A stretch of 39,494 nt of DNA. It comes from Modicisalibacter coralii. GTDB taxonomy: Bacteria > Pseudomonadota > Gammaproteobacteria > Pseudomonadales > Halomonadaceae. Of the stretch, positions 22,529-30,514 are shown piece by piece. Made by a program: the position numbers and the translations under genes. Under the pieces are notes generated by a model. That model was not told the DNA's origin. It was given only the letters and a program-made list of their open reading frames with translations, and made no database searches. The stretch lies in NCBI RefSeq assembly GCF_004117855.1, contig NZ_QWBW01000040.1, forward strand, positions 1 to 39,494, read 5' to 3'. Within the stretch, counting starts at the first letter, position 1. Every line of letters begins with the position of its first letter.

Positions 22529-23736
22529 GCTGCCTCCTCACTGCGACGTACGCTCAGGTCAGAACGCTCGAAGACCTCGGGCAACAGCTCCACGCCGAGC
22601 CCCGGGCCTTCCATGGGATAGACGTAACCGTCCTCGATGGTCGGCACGCGTGTCACCAGTTCCCGGTACCAACCCCGGTAGAAGGCGCGCACCGACTCCT
22701 GGATCAGGGTGTTGGGCTGGCTGAACGACATGTGTATCGCGGCGGCGAAGCCGACCGGCCCGATGCAGTCGTGAGGGGCGAACGGCTTGTGGTAGGTCTC
22801 GGCCAGCGAGGCGATCTTGCGACCTTCGGTGAGCCCGCCCGTCCAGCACAGGTCGACCATCACCACGCCGAGGGCATCCTGGTCGAGCATTTCCTTGTAG
22901 GGCCAGCGCGAGCCGAGCGTTTCGCTGCCGCAGACCGGCACGCGGGTCGAGCGCGCGTACTCGCCCAGGGCCGCCGTCGAGGTCATCTTGATCGGGTCCT
23001 CGAACCAGTACGGATCGTAGGGTTCCAGGGCGTTGGCGATGCGCTTGGCGCTGGTCAGATTCCACTGGGAATGGAACTCCACCATGATGTCCATGGCGTC
23101 GCCGACACGCTGGCGTATCTGCTCGAAGGGGGTGAGCGCGCGCTTCATCTGTGCCGCGCTGATATCCAGGCCGCCGGTTTCGCGCGCAATGGGATCGAAA
23201 GGCCAGATCTTCATCGCCGAGATGCCGTTTTCCAGCAGGTTCTCGGCCAGGGCGCCGGCGTCGGTCATGAATGCATCGAGATCCTCGAAGGGCCCCTCCT
23301 GGGCGCCGAGATTCCAGTTGTTGACCGGGCGGATGTCACGATTGCGCACATAGCCGTAGCCGGCACAGGTGTTGTAGATCCTCAGCTTGGGCCGACACAG
23401 CCCGCCCAGCATCTGGTGCACCGGCTGGTTGCAGACCTTGCCCAGCAGGTCCCACAGCGCGATGTCGATAGCCGACACCGCGCGCGATTCGGCACCGGTC
23501 GAGGCGTGGGCGAGTGGCAGGGCCGTCATGTCACGGTGCAGCGCCTCGATATCCAGCGGGTTGCGACCCAGCAGGCGCGGCGACAGGGTGTCATGGATAT
23601 GGGCCGCGACGCTGCCCGCCCCATAAAAGGTCTCGCCGAGCCCGATGGGCCCTTCGTCAGTATGGATCCGCACCCAGAGCACGTTTTCGAACTCTCGGGC
23701 AATGAGCGTTTCTATCGCGGTTATTTTCACCGGCAT
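22525..23736 (-). CDS. Enolase-superfamily sugar-acid dehydratase (mannonate/gluconate dehydratase-like)
   Basis: 403 residues, mandelate racemase/muconate lactonizing enzyme fold. Metal-binding carboxylates fall at Glu220, Glu246 and Glu272, spaced exactly 26 apart. His222 directly follows the first ligand (EFHSQW), as in the mannonate dehydratase subgroup, and a further candidate His322 lies in FAPHDCIGPVG. The usual KxK motif is not present as such (MKIWPFD, Lys176). Such enzymes dehydrate aldonates or aldarates to 2-keto-3-deoxy acids. In this operon the most economical substrate is D-gluconate or a close epimer, but the sequence alone cannot decide. It lies 9 nt after dctM and overlaps the idnO-like gene by 4 nt. 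Confidence 0.75.
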   Translation of the reverse strand: MPVKITAIETLIAREFENVLWVRIHTDEGPIGLGETFYGAGSVAAHIHDTLSPRLLGRNPLDIEALHRDMTALPLAHASTGAESRAVSAIDIALWDLLGKVCNQPVHQMLGGLCRPKLRIYNTCAGYGYVRNRDIRPVNNWNLGAQEGPFEDLDAFMTDAGALAENLLENGISAMKIWPFDPIARETGGLDISAAQMKRALTPFEQIRQRVGDAMDIMVEFHSQWNLTSAKRIANALEPYDPYWFEDPIKMTSTAALGEYARSTRVPVCGSETLGSRWPYKEMLDQDALGVVMVDLCWTGGLTEGRKIASLAETYHKPFAPHDCIGPVGFAAAIHMSFSQPNTLIQESVRAFYRGWYRELVTRVPTIEDGYVYPMEGPGLGVELLPEVFERSDLSVRRSEEAA

Positions 23737-23745
23737 CTCCAGGTA

Positions 23746-25053
23746 TCAATTCAGGCCGGGCAGCCAAAGCGCCAGGTCGGGGAGGAACAGGACCAGCAGC
23801 AGCACGGCCAGTTGAATGGCCATGAAGGGTCCCACGGATTTGTATATATCCATCAGGCCGATACCCTTGGGGGCCACACTCATCAGGTAGAAGGCGGCGG
23901 AGCCGAAGGGCGGCGAGAGGAAGGCGATCTGCATGGCGATGCAGAACAGCACGCCGAACCAGACCGGGCTGTAGCCGAGTTCATTGACGATGGGAATGAA
24001 GATCGGAATGGTCAGCAAGACGATACCGATCCAGTCCATGAAGCAGCCCAGGACGAGGAAGATCGCCAGCATCAAGACGATCGTCATCATCGGCGACAGC
24101 CCAGCGTCGAGGAGCAGCGAATTGACGAATTCGCGACCGTCGGCCAGGTTGTAGACGCTGATCAGCACCGCCACACCGAACGTCACCCACAGCAGTACAC
24201 CCACCGAGCGCAACGTCTGGGTCAGGCTCTGATGCAGCAGCGACAGCGACAATTCACCGCGAAGCACGATGAATACCAGGGTCCCGACGACCCCCATGCA
24301 GGCTGCTTCGGTGATCGAGGTCACGCCGCCATAGATGCAGCCCAGGATCAGGGTGATCAGCAACAGCGGTGGAACGAGGCTGTTGAAGAGGCGGCCCGGT
24401 GACATGGCCGGCTTGTCCGGCTCCGCGGCCTTGACCGGCGCCAGGGACGGGTTCAGCCAGCAGCGGATGACCACATAGGCGATATAGCTCAGCGCCAGGA
24501 TCAGCCCGGGAACGACCGTCGCGGCGAACAGCTTCTGAATGCTGACCCCGCCCACCAGACCGAAAATGATCATGACGATGCTCGGCGGGATCATCGTGCC
24601 CAGTGAACCGCCGGCCACGATGACGCCGATGGCCATGTTGCGGTCGTAGTTCAGGCGCAGCATCTGTGGTAGCGCCACCAGCCCGAGCATCACGATCTCG
24701 CCGCCGATGATGCCGCTCATCGCGGCGAGGACGACGGCGATGATCAGCGTGACCAGGGCGACGCCGCCGCGCACGGAGCCGACCATCTGCTGCAGGGCAT
24801 CGTAGAGATCCTGAGCGATCGACGAGCGTTCCAGCAGCGACGACATCAGGATGAAAAGCGGGACGGCGGCGAAGGAGTAGTTGACCGCCATCCCGTAGAC
24901 CTTCTCCATGGCCAACGGCAGGACATCGGTGCCGAAGTGGACCACGGCCAACAGCGCGGCGACGCCGCCGGCGGCGAACCCCAGGGGGACGCCGATGGCC
25001 ATGGCCGCGAAGAGCGCGGCCAGCAGGACCGCCGAAAAGACCGCTATCGTCAT
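23746..25053 (-). CDS. dctM: TRAP transporter large permease (DctM)
   Basis: 435 residues, about 12-13 hydrophobic segments. Family landmarks include GVPLGFAAGGVAAL near the N-terminus, LFILMSSLLERS, IPPSIVMIIFG in the first half, and a C-terminal LSPPFGSAAFYL. The large permease forms the sodium-driven channel of a tripartite ATP-independent periplasmic transporter in the inner membrane. The start overlaps the dctQ stop by 4 nt, so the two membrane subunits are coupled. Confidence 0.9.
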   Translation of the reverse strand: MTIAVFSAVLLAALFAAMAIGVPLGFAAGGVAALLAVVHFGTDVLPLAMEKVYGMAVNYSFAAVPLFILMSSLLERSSIAQDLYDALQQMVGSVRGGVALVTLIIAVVLAAMSGIIGGEIVMLGLVALPQMLRLNYDRNMAIGVIVAGGSLGTMIPPSIVMIIFGLVGGVSIQKLFAATVVPGLILALSYIAYVVIRCWLNPSLAPVKAAEPDKPAMSPGRLFNSLVPPLLLITLILGCIYGGVTSITEAACMGVVGTLVFIVLRGELSLSLLHQSLTQTLRSVGVLLWVTFGVAVLISVYNLADGREFVNSLLLDAGLSPMMTIVLMLAIFLVLGCFMDWIGIVLLTIPIFIPIVNELGYSPVWFGVLFCIAMQIAFLSPPFGSAAFYLMSVAPKGIGLMDIYKSVGPFMAIQLAVLLLVLFLPDLALWLPGLN

Positions 25054-25556
25054 GACCGTTCCTCCTGGTTGCTGTCACGCAGGCGACGCCGCAGATTCGC
25101 GATCGCCAGAGCCGCCATGGCAAGGCCGCACAGCACCAGCAGCGGCTTGATCGTCATGGGAATCGGTGCGTTCCAGGCGGTGCCGAAGCGTTCGGTGTGT
25201 ATGAAGGCCTGCCAGGCCTCGGGCGCCCCGAAGACGCCGATGGCGAGACTGAAGCCCACGATGAACAGGCACTGGATGATGTCGAGGCAGCGCTTGAGAC
25301 GGGGAGGTGCCAGGTCATAGAGGATCGAGATGCGCAGGTGGGCATCGCGACGCATGACATAGACGCCCGCGTAGATGTAGGCGATGGCGCAGACGTAGAG
25401 CGAGAGTTCGTTGGCCCAGATCGTCGGGCTGTGAAAGAAGTAGCGAGCCACGACCTCGTACGTGGTTGCCCCGATGACGACCATGAACAGCCAGGCGGGA
25501 AGGCTGTCCCAACTGAAACGGTCGTCATCGCGATGGCGTGACGTATCGTTCGACAT
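25050..25556 (-). CDS. dctQ: TRAP transporter small permease (DctQ)
   Basis: 168 residues with four predicted membrane segments. The pattern VARYFFHSPTIWANELSLYVCAIAYIYAG (split around the conserved W-x-NE-L) is the DctQ signature, and MRRDAHLRISIL is the usual cytoplasmic loop. I start at ATG 25556, with GGAG 6 nt upstream; a TTG four codons earlier overlaps that ribosome binding site. It lies 34 nt after dctP and overlaps dctM. Confidence 0.88.
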   Translation of the reverse strand: MSNDTSRHRDDDRFSWDSLPAWLFMVVIGATTYEVVARYFFHSPTIWANELSLYVCAIAYIYAGVYVMRRDAHLRISILYDLAPPRLKRCLDIIQCLFIVGFSLAIGVFGAPEAWQAFIHTERFGTAWNAPIPMTIKPLLVLCGLAMAALAIANLRRRLRDSNQEERS

Positions 25557-25590
25557 AAGAGACTCCAACGGTGGGATCCGGGAAGCGCAT

Positions 25591-26634
25591 TCAGGCGAGC
25601 AAGCCGAGCTTCTTCATGAAGGCGAGATGGCTGGTCACCATGGCATCGGCCGCCGGGCTGCGTGTTGCCCAGTCCTTCCAGATATCCAGTGCTGCCTGAC
25701 GGAATGCCTTCCTGTCTTCATCGGACCAGTCGCTGAATGTCACCTCGTCGCCGAGGTCCGATACGACCTGACGGTCGGCGACCGTGACGCTCTTGATCAG
25801 GTCGAAGGCGATGGCCCGTTGCGCGGTACGGATCACGAATTGCAGTTCTTCGGGCAGTCGATTCCAGACCTCGAGATTGATCGCCAGGTGGTCTGCGGGC
25901 ATCGAATGAAAGCCCGGATAGGTGGCGTACTTGCAGATCTCGTAAAGGCCGAGCGAGCGGTTGAGGGCCAGGGTACCGGCGTCCGCGCCGCTCACGACCC
26001 CGGTCTCCATGGCGGTGAAGACTTCACCGAACGGCATGACCACCGGGGCGGCTCCAAGGCTGGCGAAGATCTCGCTTTCCATCCCCGGCGGGGAGCGGAA
26101 CTTCCAGCCCTTCAGCGCTTCGATGCCGGGAATCGGCACGGTGGAGCTCAGTGACTCCAGTGGCGGGCAGAGCAGGCCCACGCAGTACATCCCGTAGCGT
26201 GCGTAGAGCGGATCGACGATCTCCCGAGCCTGGGGGGTGTCCAGCCAGGCGTGGAACTGGATGGGATCCTCGTAGCCGCCCATGACGTCGCCGATGAACT
26301 GGAAGGCCGGGTCTTTGCCGGTGAGGTAGCTGGCGCCGGTCATGTCGATGTCGAGTACGCCGGAGGAGGCGGCATCGAACGTCTGTACGCCTTCGACGAT
26401 GGCGTTCGAGTAGTGGAGGTCGATCTGCAGGCGCCCGCCGGACAGGGTCCGGCAAAGCTCCACCAGACGGCCGTACATGCGGCCCTGGGTCGAGGTCTCG
26501 CTCTTGTTGGTCTGGGCGCGAAGGCGGTATTCCGCCTGTCCGGTCGCGGCGCGTGCGGCACCGGGAAGCAGGCCAGCGGCCAGCAGCCCGGACCCGGTGG
26601 ACTTCATCAGGTCTCTTCGGGTGAGTGTCTTCAT
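25591..26634 (-). CDS. dctP: TRAP transporter substrate-binding protein (DctP), Tat signal
   Basis: 347 residues. The N-terminus TLTRRDLMKSTGSGLLAAG with a following AARA-A cleavage region looks like a twin-arginine signal, so it would be exported folded to the periplasm. The DctP body has YSNAIVEGVQTFDAASSG, LKGWKFRSPPG (the conserved carboxylate-binding Arg), and FGEVFTAMETGVVSGAD. It is the first gene of the operon. The ligand is probably the sugar acid degraded by the downstream enzymes. The start at 26634 has an AGGA-type ribosome binding site; the upstream open frame is not signal-like. Confidence 0.88.
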   Translation of the reverse strand: MKTLTRRDLMKSTGSGLLAAGLLPGAARAATGQAEYRLRAQTNKSETSTQGRMYGRLVELCRTLSGGRLQIDLHYSNAIVEGVQTFDAASSGVLDIDMTGASYLTGKDPAFQFIGDVMGGYEDPIQFHAWLDTPQAREIVDPLYARYGMYCVGLLCPPLESLSSTVPIPGIEALKGWKFRSPPGMESEIFASLGAAPVVMPFGEVFTAMETGVVSGADAGTLALNRSLGLYEICKYATYPGFHSMPADHLAINLEVWNRLPEELQFVIRTAQRAIAFDLIKSVTVADRQVVSDLGDEVTFSDWSDEDRKAFRQAALDIWKDWATRSPAADAMVTSHLAFMKKLGLLA

Positions 26635-26762
26635 GGGGCGTCCTCGTCGTGAGCGTGGCGGTTTCGCCGTCTTGTTCTGTCTCGACAAGAAAAATATCGC
26701 GCAATTTCTTATAATTCCATGAAACTAAGGTTTAATTCGCAAAATATCTTGGGGGAGTCACA
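26635..26762. promoter_or_regulatory. Divergent control region between dctP and the GntR gene
   Basis: A sharply AT-rich stretch (about 26685-26750) stands out from the GC-rich surroundings. TATAAT at 26710-26715 is a perfect -10 box for rightward transcription of the GntR gene, but no good -35 lies 16-18 bp upstream. Partly inverted AAATATCGCGCAA and TTCGCAAAATATC-like segments (about 26692-26704 and 26736-26748) are candidate half-sites for the GntR regulator. Confidence 0.5.
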
Positions 26763-27533
26763 GTGAGAGGCATGACGATGAATTCACCATCCCAAGACAA
26801 GGGCGCCTCGACGGTGGTCAAGGGGCTATCCCGGGGCGAGCTGGCCTATGAGCGAATCGAGTCCCTGTTGACCCACATGGAACTCAAGCCGGGGGAGTAC
26901 CTCACTCTCCAGGCCGTGCAGGAGCGCGTGGGGCTGGGGCGGACGCCGATCGTCGAGGCCATCCGCAAGCTGTCGGACGACACCCTGGTCGAGGTACGGG
27001 CCGGGCGTGGGCTGAAGGTGGCGCCCATCGATCTCGCCAGGGAGCGCGAATTGCTGGACCTGCGCCGGGACATGGAGCGCTTTGCCATTCGGCGTACCAT
27101 AAACAACGCATCGCATTTGCACGTCAGCCAGATGCGTCGTCTCTACGAGTCGCTCGAGGCGTTGAACGCGTCACGTGACACGGCGCTGACGGCGGACGAC
27201 ATCAGGAGCTTCAACGAGCTCGACCATCGCATGGATGACCTGATCCTCGCGGCGGCGGCCGAGCCCTTCTTGGTCAGGACCCTGCGACCGTTGCATACGA
27301 TCTATCGCCGGCTGGGGTTTCTGTTTCTCACTTACTGCGGGACCGATGAGCTGATCCATCGCAACATCGCGCTGCATCAGGAGGTGCTGCGGGCCATTCT
27401 CGCCCGGGATCTCGAGGGCGCCTGTCGGGCGTCGGACGAGCTGATGGATTTCGCCGCGAGCATGTTCCCGTCTCTAGAGATGGAGCTCGACCCTTCCCTG
27501 CTCGACGCCAGTATCGAGCCCTTCATGCCATAA
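26763..27533 (+). CDS. GntR-family regulator, FCD subfamily
   Basis: 256 residues. A winged helix-turn-helix (ELAYERIESLLTHMELKPGE, then LTLQAVQERVGLGRTPIVEAIRKL) is followed by an FCD effector domain with DLRRDMERFAIRR, NELDHRMDDLIL and HRNIALHQEVLRAIL. The Asp and His residues of these helices usually bind a metal and, with it, a carboxylic-acid ligand. It is divergent from the TRAP/idn operon and cotranscribed with the dehydrogenase gene downstream, so it most likely senses the imported sugar acid or an intermediate. I start at GTG 26763 because GGGGAG ends 5 nt before it. Confidence 0.88.
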   Translation: MRGMTMNSPSQDKGASTVVKGLSRGELAYERIESLLTHMELKPGEYLTLQAVQERVGLGRTPIVEAIRKLSDDTLVEVRAGRGLKVAPIDLARERELLDLRRDMERFAIRRTINNASHLHVSQMRRLYESLEALNASRDTALTADDIRSFNELDHRMDDLILAAAAEPFLVRTLRPLHTIYRRLGFLFLTYCGTDELIHRNIALHQEVLRAILARDLEGACRASDELMDFAASMFPSLEMELDPSLLDASIEPFMP

Positions 27534-27542
27534 GGAGCCACC

Positions 27543-28502
27543 ATGCGGATCGTCTTTCACGGCAAGAATGCTGCCACCTTCCACGACGGGCTGAGCGCTC
27601 GACTCGACATCGACGCCGAGTTGGTCTGTCTGCCTGACGATCTGGTCGATGAGCGTGACCGGCATGCCTATTCCCACGCCGACGTGATCGTCGCGACGCA
27701 ACTCTCCAGCGACCAGCCGCAGCCTTCGGGGGCGAGGCTGTTCCAGGTGGCTGGCGCGGGCATCGATGCCGTGGATCGATCACTGCTACCCGAGACGGCC
27801 ACGCTGTGCAATTGCTACGGCCACGACGTACCGATCGCGGAGTACGTCCTGGGCGCGTTGCTGACGTCGCAGATTCCCTATTTCCAGGCCGATCACCAAT
27901 TGCGTCGAGGTGACTGGACCTTTCAGTCGGGCAACCGGTTTCACGGTGAGCTGGCCGGCCGGACGCTCGGCATCCTTGGCTTTGGCCATATCGGTCGGGC
28001 CATCGCCCGGGTCGTCAGACCGCTGGGCGTGACGGTCCATGCGGCCAACCGTAGCCCGGTGAACGACCCGCTGGTGGATGCTGCCTACTCGCTGGAGGCG
28101 CTGACGGACTTCTATCGCGGTATCGACGATCTGGTCGTGGCACTCCCCCAGACACCCGCTACCCAGGGCCTGGTCGCTGATGCCGCATTCGATGCCCTGC
28201 CGGCGCATGCCCGGGTGATCAACGTCGGGCGAGGCGGGGTTATCGATGCCGAGGCGCTGTATCGTGCCTTGAGCCGGAAACGCATCGCCGGGGCGGTGAT
28301 TGACACCTGGTATCGCTATCCAAATGCCGACGAACCACACCCCTTGCCGGCCGAACAGCCTTTCCACGAACTGGACAACCTGATCATGACCCCCCACATG
28401 TCGGGCTGGACCCAGGGCACCATCGAACGCCGCAAGGACGCGATCGCCGACAACATCAATCGTCTGGCCGCCGGTCGGGAGCTGCGCAACGTCATTGCCT
28501 GA
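27543..28502 (+). CDS. NAD(P)-dependent D-isomer 2-hydroxyacid dehydrogenase
   Basis: 319 residues. The Rossmann loop is GFGHIG (146-151). VGRGGVID holds the substrate-binding Arg230, and TPHMSGWT the catalytic His285. The family reduces 2-keto acids, including glyoxylate, hydroxypyruvate and 2-ketogluconate. Given the idn-like operon opposite, a 2-keto- or 2,5-diketogluconate reductase role is plausible, but glyoxylate/hydroxypyruvate reductase cannot be excluded. AAGGAG lies 6 nt before the ATG, and only 9 nt separate it from the GntR gene, implying an operon. Confidence 0.87.
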   Translation: MRIVFHGKNAATFHDGLSARLDIDAELVCLPDDLVDERDRHAYSHADVIVATQLSSDQPQPSGARLFQVAGAGIDAVDRSLLPETATLCNCYGHDVPIAEYVLGALLTSQIPYFQADHQLRRGDWTFQSGNRFHGELAGRTLGILGFGHIGRAIARVVRPLGVTVHAANRSPVNDPLVDAAYSLEALTDFYRGIDDLVVALPQTPATQGLVADAAFDALPAHARVINVGRGGVIDAEALYRALSRKRIAGAVIDTWYRYPNADEPHPLPAEQPFHELDNLIMTPHMSGWTQGTIERRKDAIADNINRLAAGRELRNVIA

Positions 28503-28559
28503 GGGCGCCACACCGCGAAGAGCGCCGTCATCCGTGCCGGGAGCAGGGGCAGCAGCGTT

Positions 28560-29504
28560 TTACCCCAGTACCTTGCCCTTGCACCAGTAGCCCATGCTGG
28601 TGATGTAGCGCTTGGGCAGCCCGCATTCGTTGACCAGATAGCGACGAACGCTTCGCGCCACCTTGGTTTCCGCGGCAATCCAGGCGTAGAAGGGGGCGCT
28701 GTCGTCGACGGTCGCGGCTTCCCAGAACAGGCCTTCGCCCCGCGTCTCTTCGTCGCCGTCGGTACCGGCGGGCTGGCCGCCCAGGGTGGCGATCTCCCGA
28801 GCAAGATCGAGTTCGCGCACCGCGCCCAGCAGCCGCTCGCCGTGGGCGCAGCCGGGGTCGGCATCGCGCGGCAGCCAGCGTACCCGGGCAACCGGCGCCA
28901 ACGCCTGCTCATCGCTGCCCTTGGGCACCTCGACCAGTGCGTCCACCCGCGGGCGGTCGGCACGCGCGGCAAGCGCTTCAAGGATGCCGGCGGCAGCCGG
29001 CAGGGCGGTTTCGTCGGCGACGATGAGAACCCGGCGCACGCTCTGCGGCGGTTTCCATTCGAAACCCACTGCGGCGGCGTCGTTGCCGGCCGCCGGGGCA
29101 GTCATCGCCAGGCGGTCGCCGGGGCGGGCCTGCATGGCCCAGCGCGAGGCGGGGCCGTTGTCGCCGTGGAGCACGAATTCGACGTCGACCTCGGCGCTGG
29201 CCGGGCGCAGTTCGCGGATGGTGTAGGTCCGCATCGGTGGACGCCGGGCATCGGGCAGGGCGCGGTAGGCACCATACCAGTCGTGTTCGTGCCGCTTGGC
29301 GATCTCGAACAGCGCGTCGAGGCCTCCGTCTTCGCTGTCGGGACCCTCGGTGGGGAAGAACAGCTTGATGCGCTGATCCGGGGCATGGGTGGCCATCCGG
29401 CCGACCTCCGGCCCGGTGAAGGTGAACCTGACCAGCGAGGGGCTGACCGGGGTGCGCCGCGAAAGGGTGATATCGAAGATTCGGTAGCTTTGCTGTGCGG
29501 CCAT
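28560..29504 (-). CDS. Siderophore-interacting protein (ferric-siderophore reductase-like)
   Basis: 314 residues with a ferredoxin-reductase-like fold. The FAD-binding segment is RTYTIRELRP (about 93-102), and the N-terminal VSPSLVRFTFTGPEV is typical. The NAD-binding half includes VLIVADETALPAAAGILEAL, and the C-terminus has FYAWIAAETKVARSVRRYL and ending GYWCKGKVLG. Proteins of this family reduce imported ferric siderophores in the cytoplasm to release iron. A Fur-box-like site lies upstream, so iron repression is expected. There is no siderophore receptor or transporter next to it. It is convergent with the 2-hydroxyacid dehydrogenase. Confidence 0.9.
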   Translation of the reverse strand: MAAQQSYRIFDITLSRRTPVSPSLVRFTFTGPEVGRMATHAPDQRIKLFFPTEGPDSEDGGLDALFEIAKRHEHDWYGAYRALPDARRPPMRTYTIRELRPASAEVDVEFVLHGDNGPASRWAMQARPGDRLAMTAPAAGNDAAAVGFEWKPPQSVRRVLIVADETALPAAAGILEALAARADRPRVDALVEVPKGSDEQALAPVARVRWLPRDADPGCAHGERLLGAVRELDLAREIATLGGQPAGTDGDEETRGEGLFWEAATVDDSAPFYAWIAAETKVARSVRRYLVNECGLPKRYITSMGYWCKGKVLG

Positions 29505-29544
29505 GGCGTGGTCTCCCGTTGCGATCGGGAGAGGTTATCACCAC

Positions 29545-29563
29545 TGATAACCATTCTCAATTA
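29545..29563 (-). promoter_or_regulatory. Fur-box-like operator
   Basis: Read on the minus strand, TAATTGAGAATGGTTATCA closely resembles the Fur consensus: two GATAAT-type hexamers in opposite orientation, as in TGAGAATGATTATCA. It sits about 40 nt upstream of the siderophore-interacting protein start, where it would cover the promoter. A second partial match (GGTTATCA) follows immediately toward the gene. Confidence 0.7.
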
Positions 29564-29608
29564 AGGCGATGCTTTCGTCCTCGCTCGATAGGCGCGGCCG
29601 GTCCCGGG

Positions 29609-30493
29609 TCAATGCTGGCCACCAAGCCCGTTCCTGACGAGATCGCGGGGCTCGATCCCCAGTGTCGCGAAGGTGTTCGCGCCGTCGCCGACGACGTTGT
29701 CCTTCTCCAGCAGGATCACCTGATCGCGGGTCAGCGGTGGGCTGGGCAGCGCCGTGAGCACGGCACTCAGGCCGCGCCATAGCGGGAAGGGCACCGGCAC
29801 CAGCGGCGGGTGCCGACCGGCGGCGGTCAGTGCGGCTTCGACCAGGTCGCGATAGCGGTGAGCGCCGGGTCCGCCCAGTTCGTAGGTGGCGTTGGCGATG
29901 CCGCGTTCCAGAAGGTGCGCCACGGCCTCGGCGACATCACCGACGTGCACCGGCTGCAGTCGCGTTTCGCCGTGACCGAACAGCGGCACCACCGGCAGCC
30001 GGGCGAGCATCCTCAGGCTGCTCGAGAAGGCGTCATTCGGGTCGAACAGCACGCTGGGCCGCACCACCACCGCGTCGGGATGGGTCTGGCGCACGGCGCG
30101 TTCGCCGGCGGCCCGGGCGCGCACGTAGGCGGAATCGGAATCGACCTCGGTGCCCAGACCCGACACGTGAACCAGGCCGATGCCGGCGTCGGCGGCCTGG
30201 CGGGCGATCCGGGTGGCGGCGTCGACGTGGATCTCCTCGAAGCGCAGATCGCGGCGCTCGACGTAGAGGCTGATGGCGTTGACCGCGGCGGTGGCGCCTG
30301 CCAGGGCCGCGGCCACGTCGGCATCGTCACGGACGTCGGTGCGGCGCATGATCGCCGTGCCCGGGGCATCGGGCACGCTGACATCGCGGTCATGGCGGGC
30401 GGCGACGATCACCTCGTGTCCGGCCCAGGCGAGGCGGTCGACGAGGCGCCGGCCGAGAAAGCCGGTGCCGCCGAAGACGGTGATCCTTGTCAT
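29609..30493 (-). CDS. NAD(P)-binding protein, atypical SDR (NDUFA9-like)
   Basis: 294 residues. VFGGTGFLGRRLVDRL at the N-terminus is the GGTGFLG coenzyme loop of atypical short-chain dehydrogenases. HVSGLGTEVDSDSAYVRARAAGE lies where SDRs carry Ser and Tyr-x3-Lys, but Tyr-x3-Arg/Ala is seen instead, so catalysis may be lost. RPSVLFDP, LQPVHVGDVAEAV and a C-terminal ATLGIEPRDL fit the complex I NDUFA9-like group. Its role in bacteria is uncertain. It is on the same strand as the following membrane-protein gene, 21 nt apart. Confidence 0.8.
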   Translation of the reverse strand: MTRITVFGGTGFLGRRLVDRLAWAGHEVIVAARHDRDVSVPDAPGTAIMRRTDVRDDADVAAALAGATAAVNAISLYVERRDLRFEEIHVDAATRIARQAADAGIGLVHVSGLGTEVDSDSAYVRARAAGERAVRQTHPDAVVVRPSVLFDPNDAFSSSLRMLARLPVVPLFGHGETRLQPVHVGDVAEAVAHLLERGIANATYELGGPGAHRYRDLVEAALTAAGRHPPLVPVPFPLWRGLSAVLTALPSPPLTRDQVILLEKDNVVGDGANTFATLGIEPRDLVRNGLGGQH

Positions 30494-30514
30494 GGTCGCT
30501 TCCCTCGTGGGCGC

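Noticed and set aside
22477-24402. Plus-strand open frame opposite the dehydratase and dctM genes
   Set aside because: Antisense shadow rich in Gln, His and Asp; the minus-strand genes are certain.
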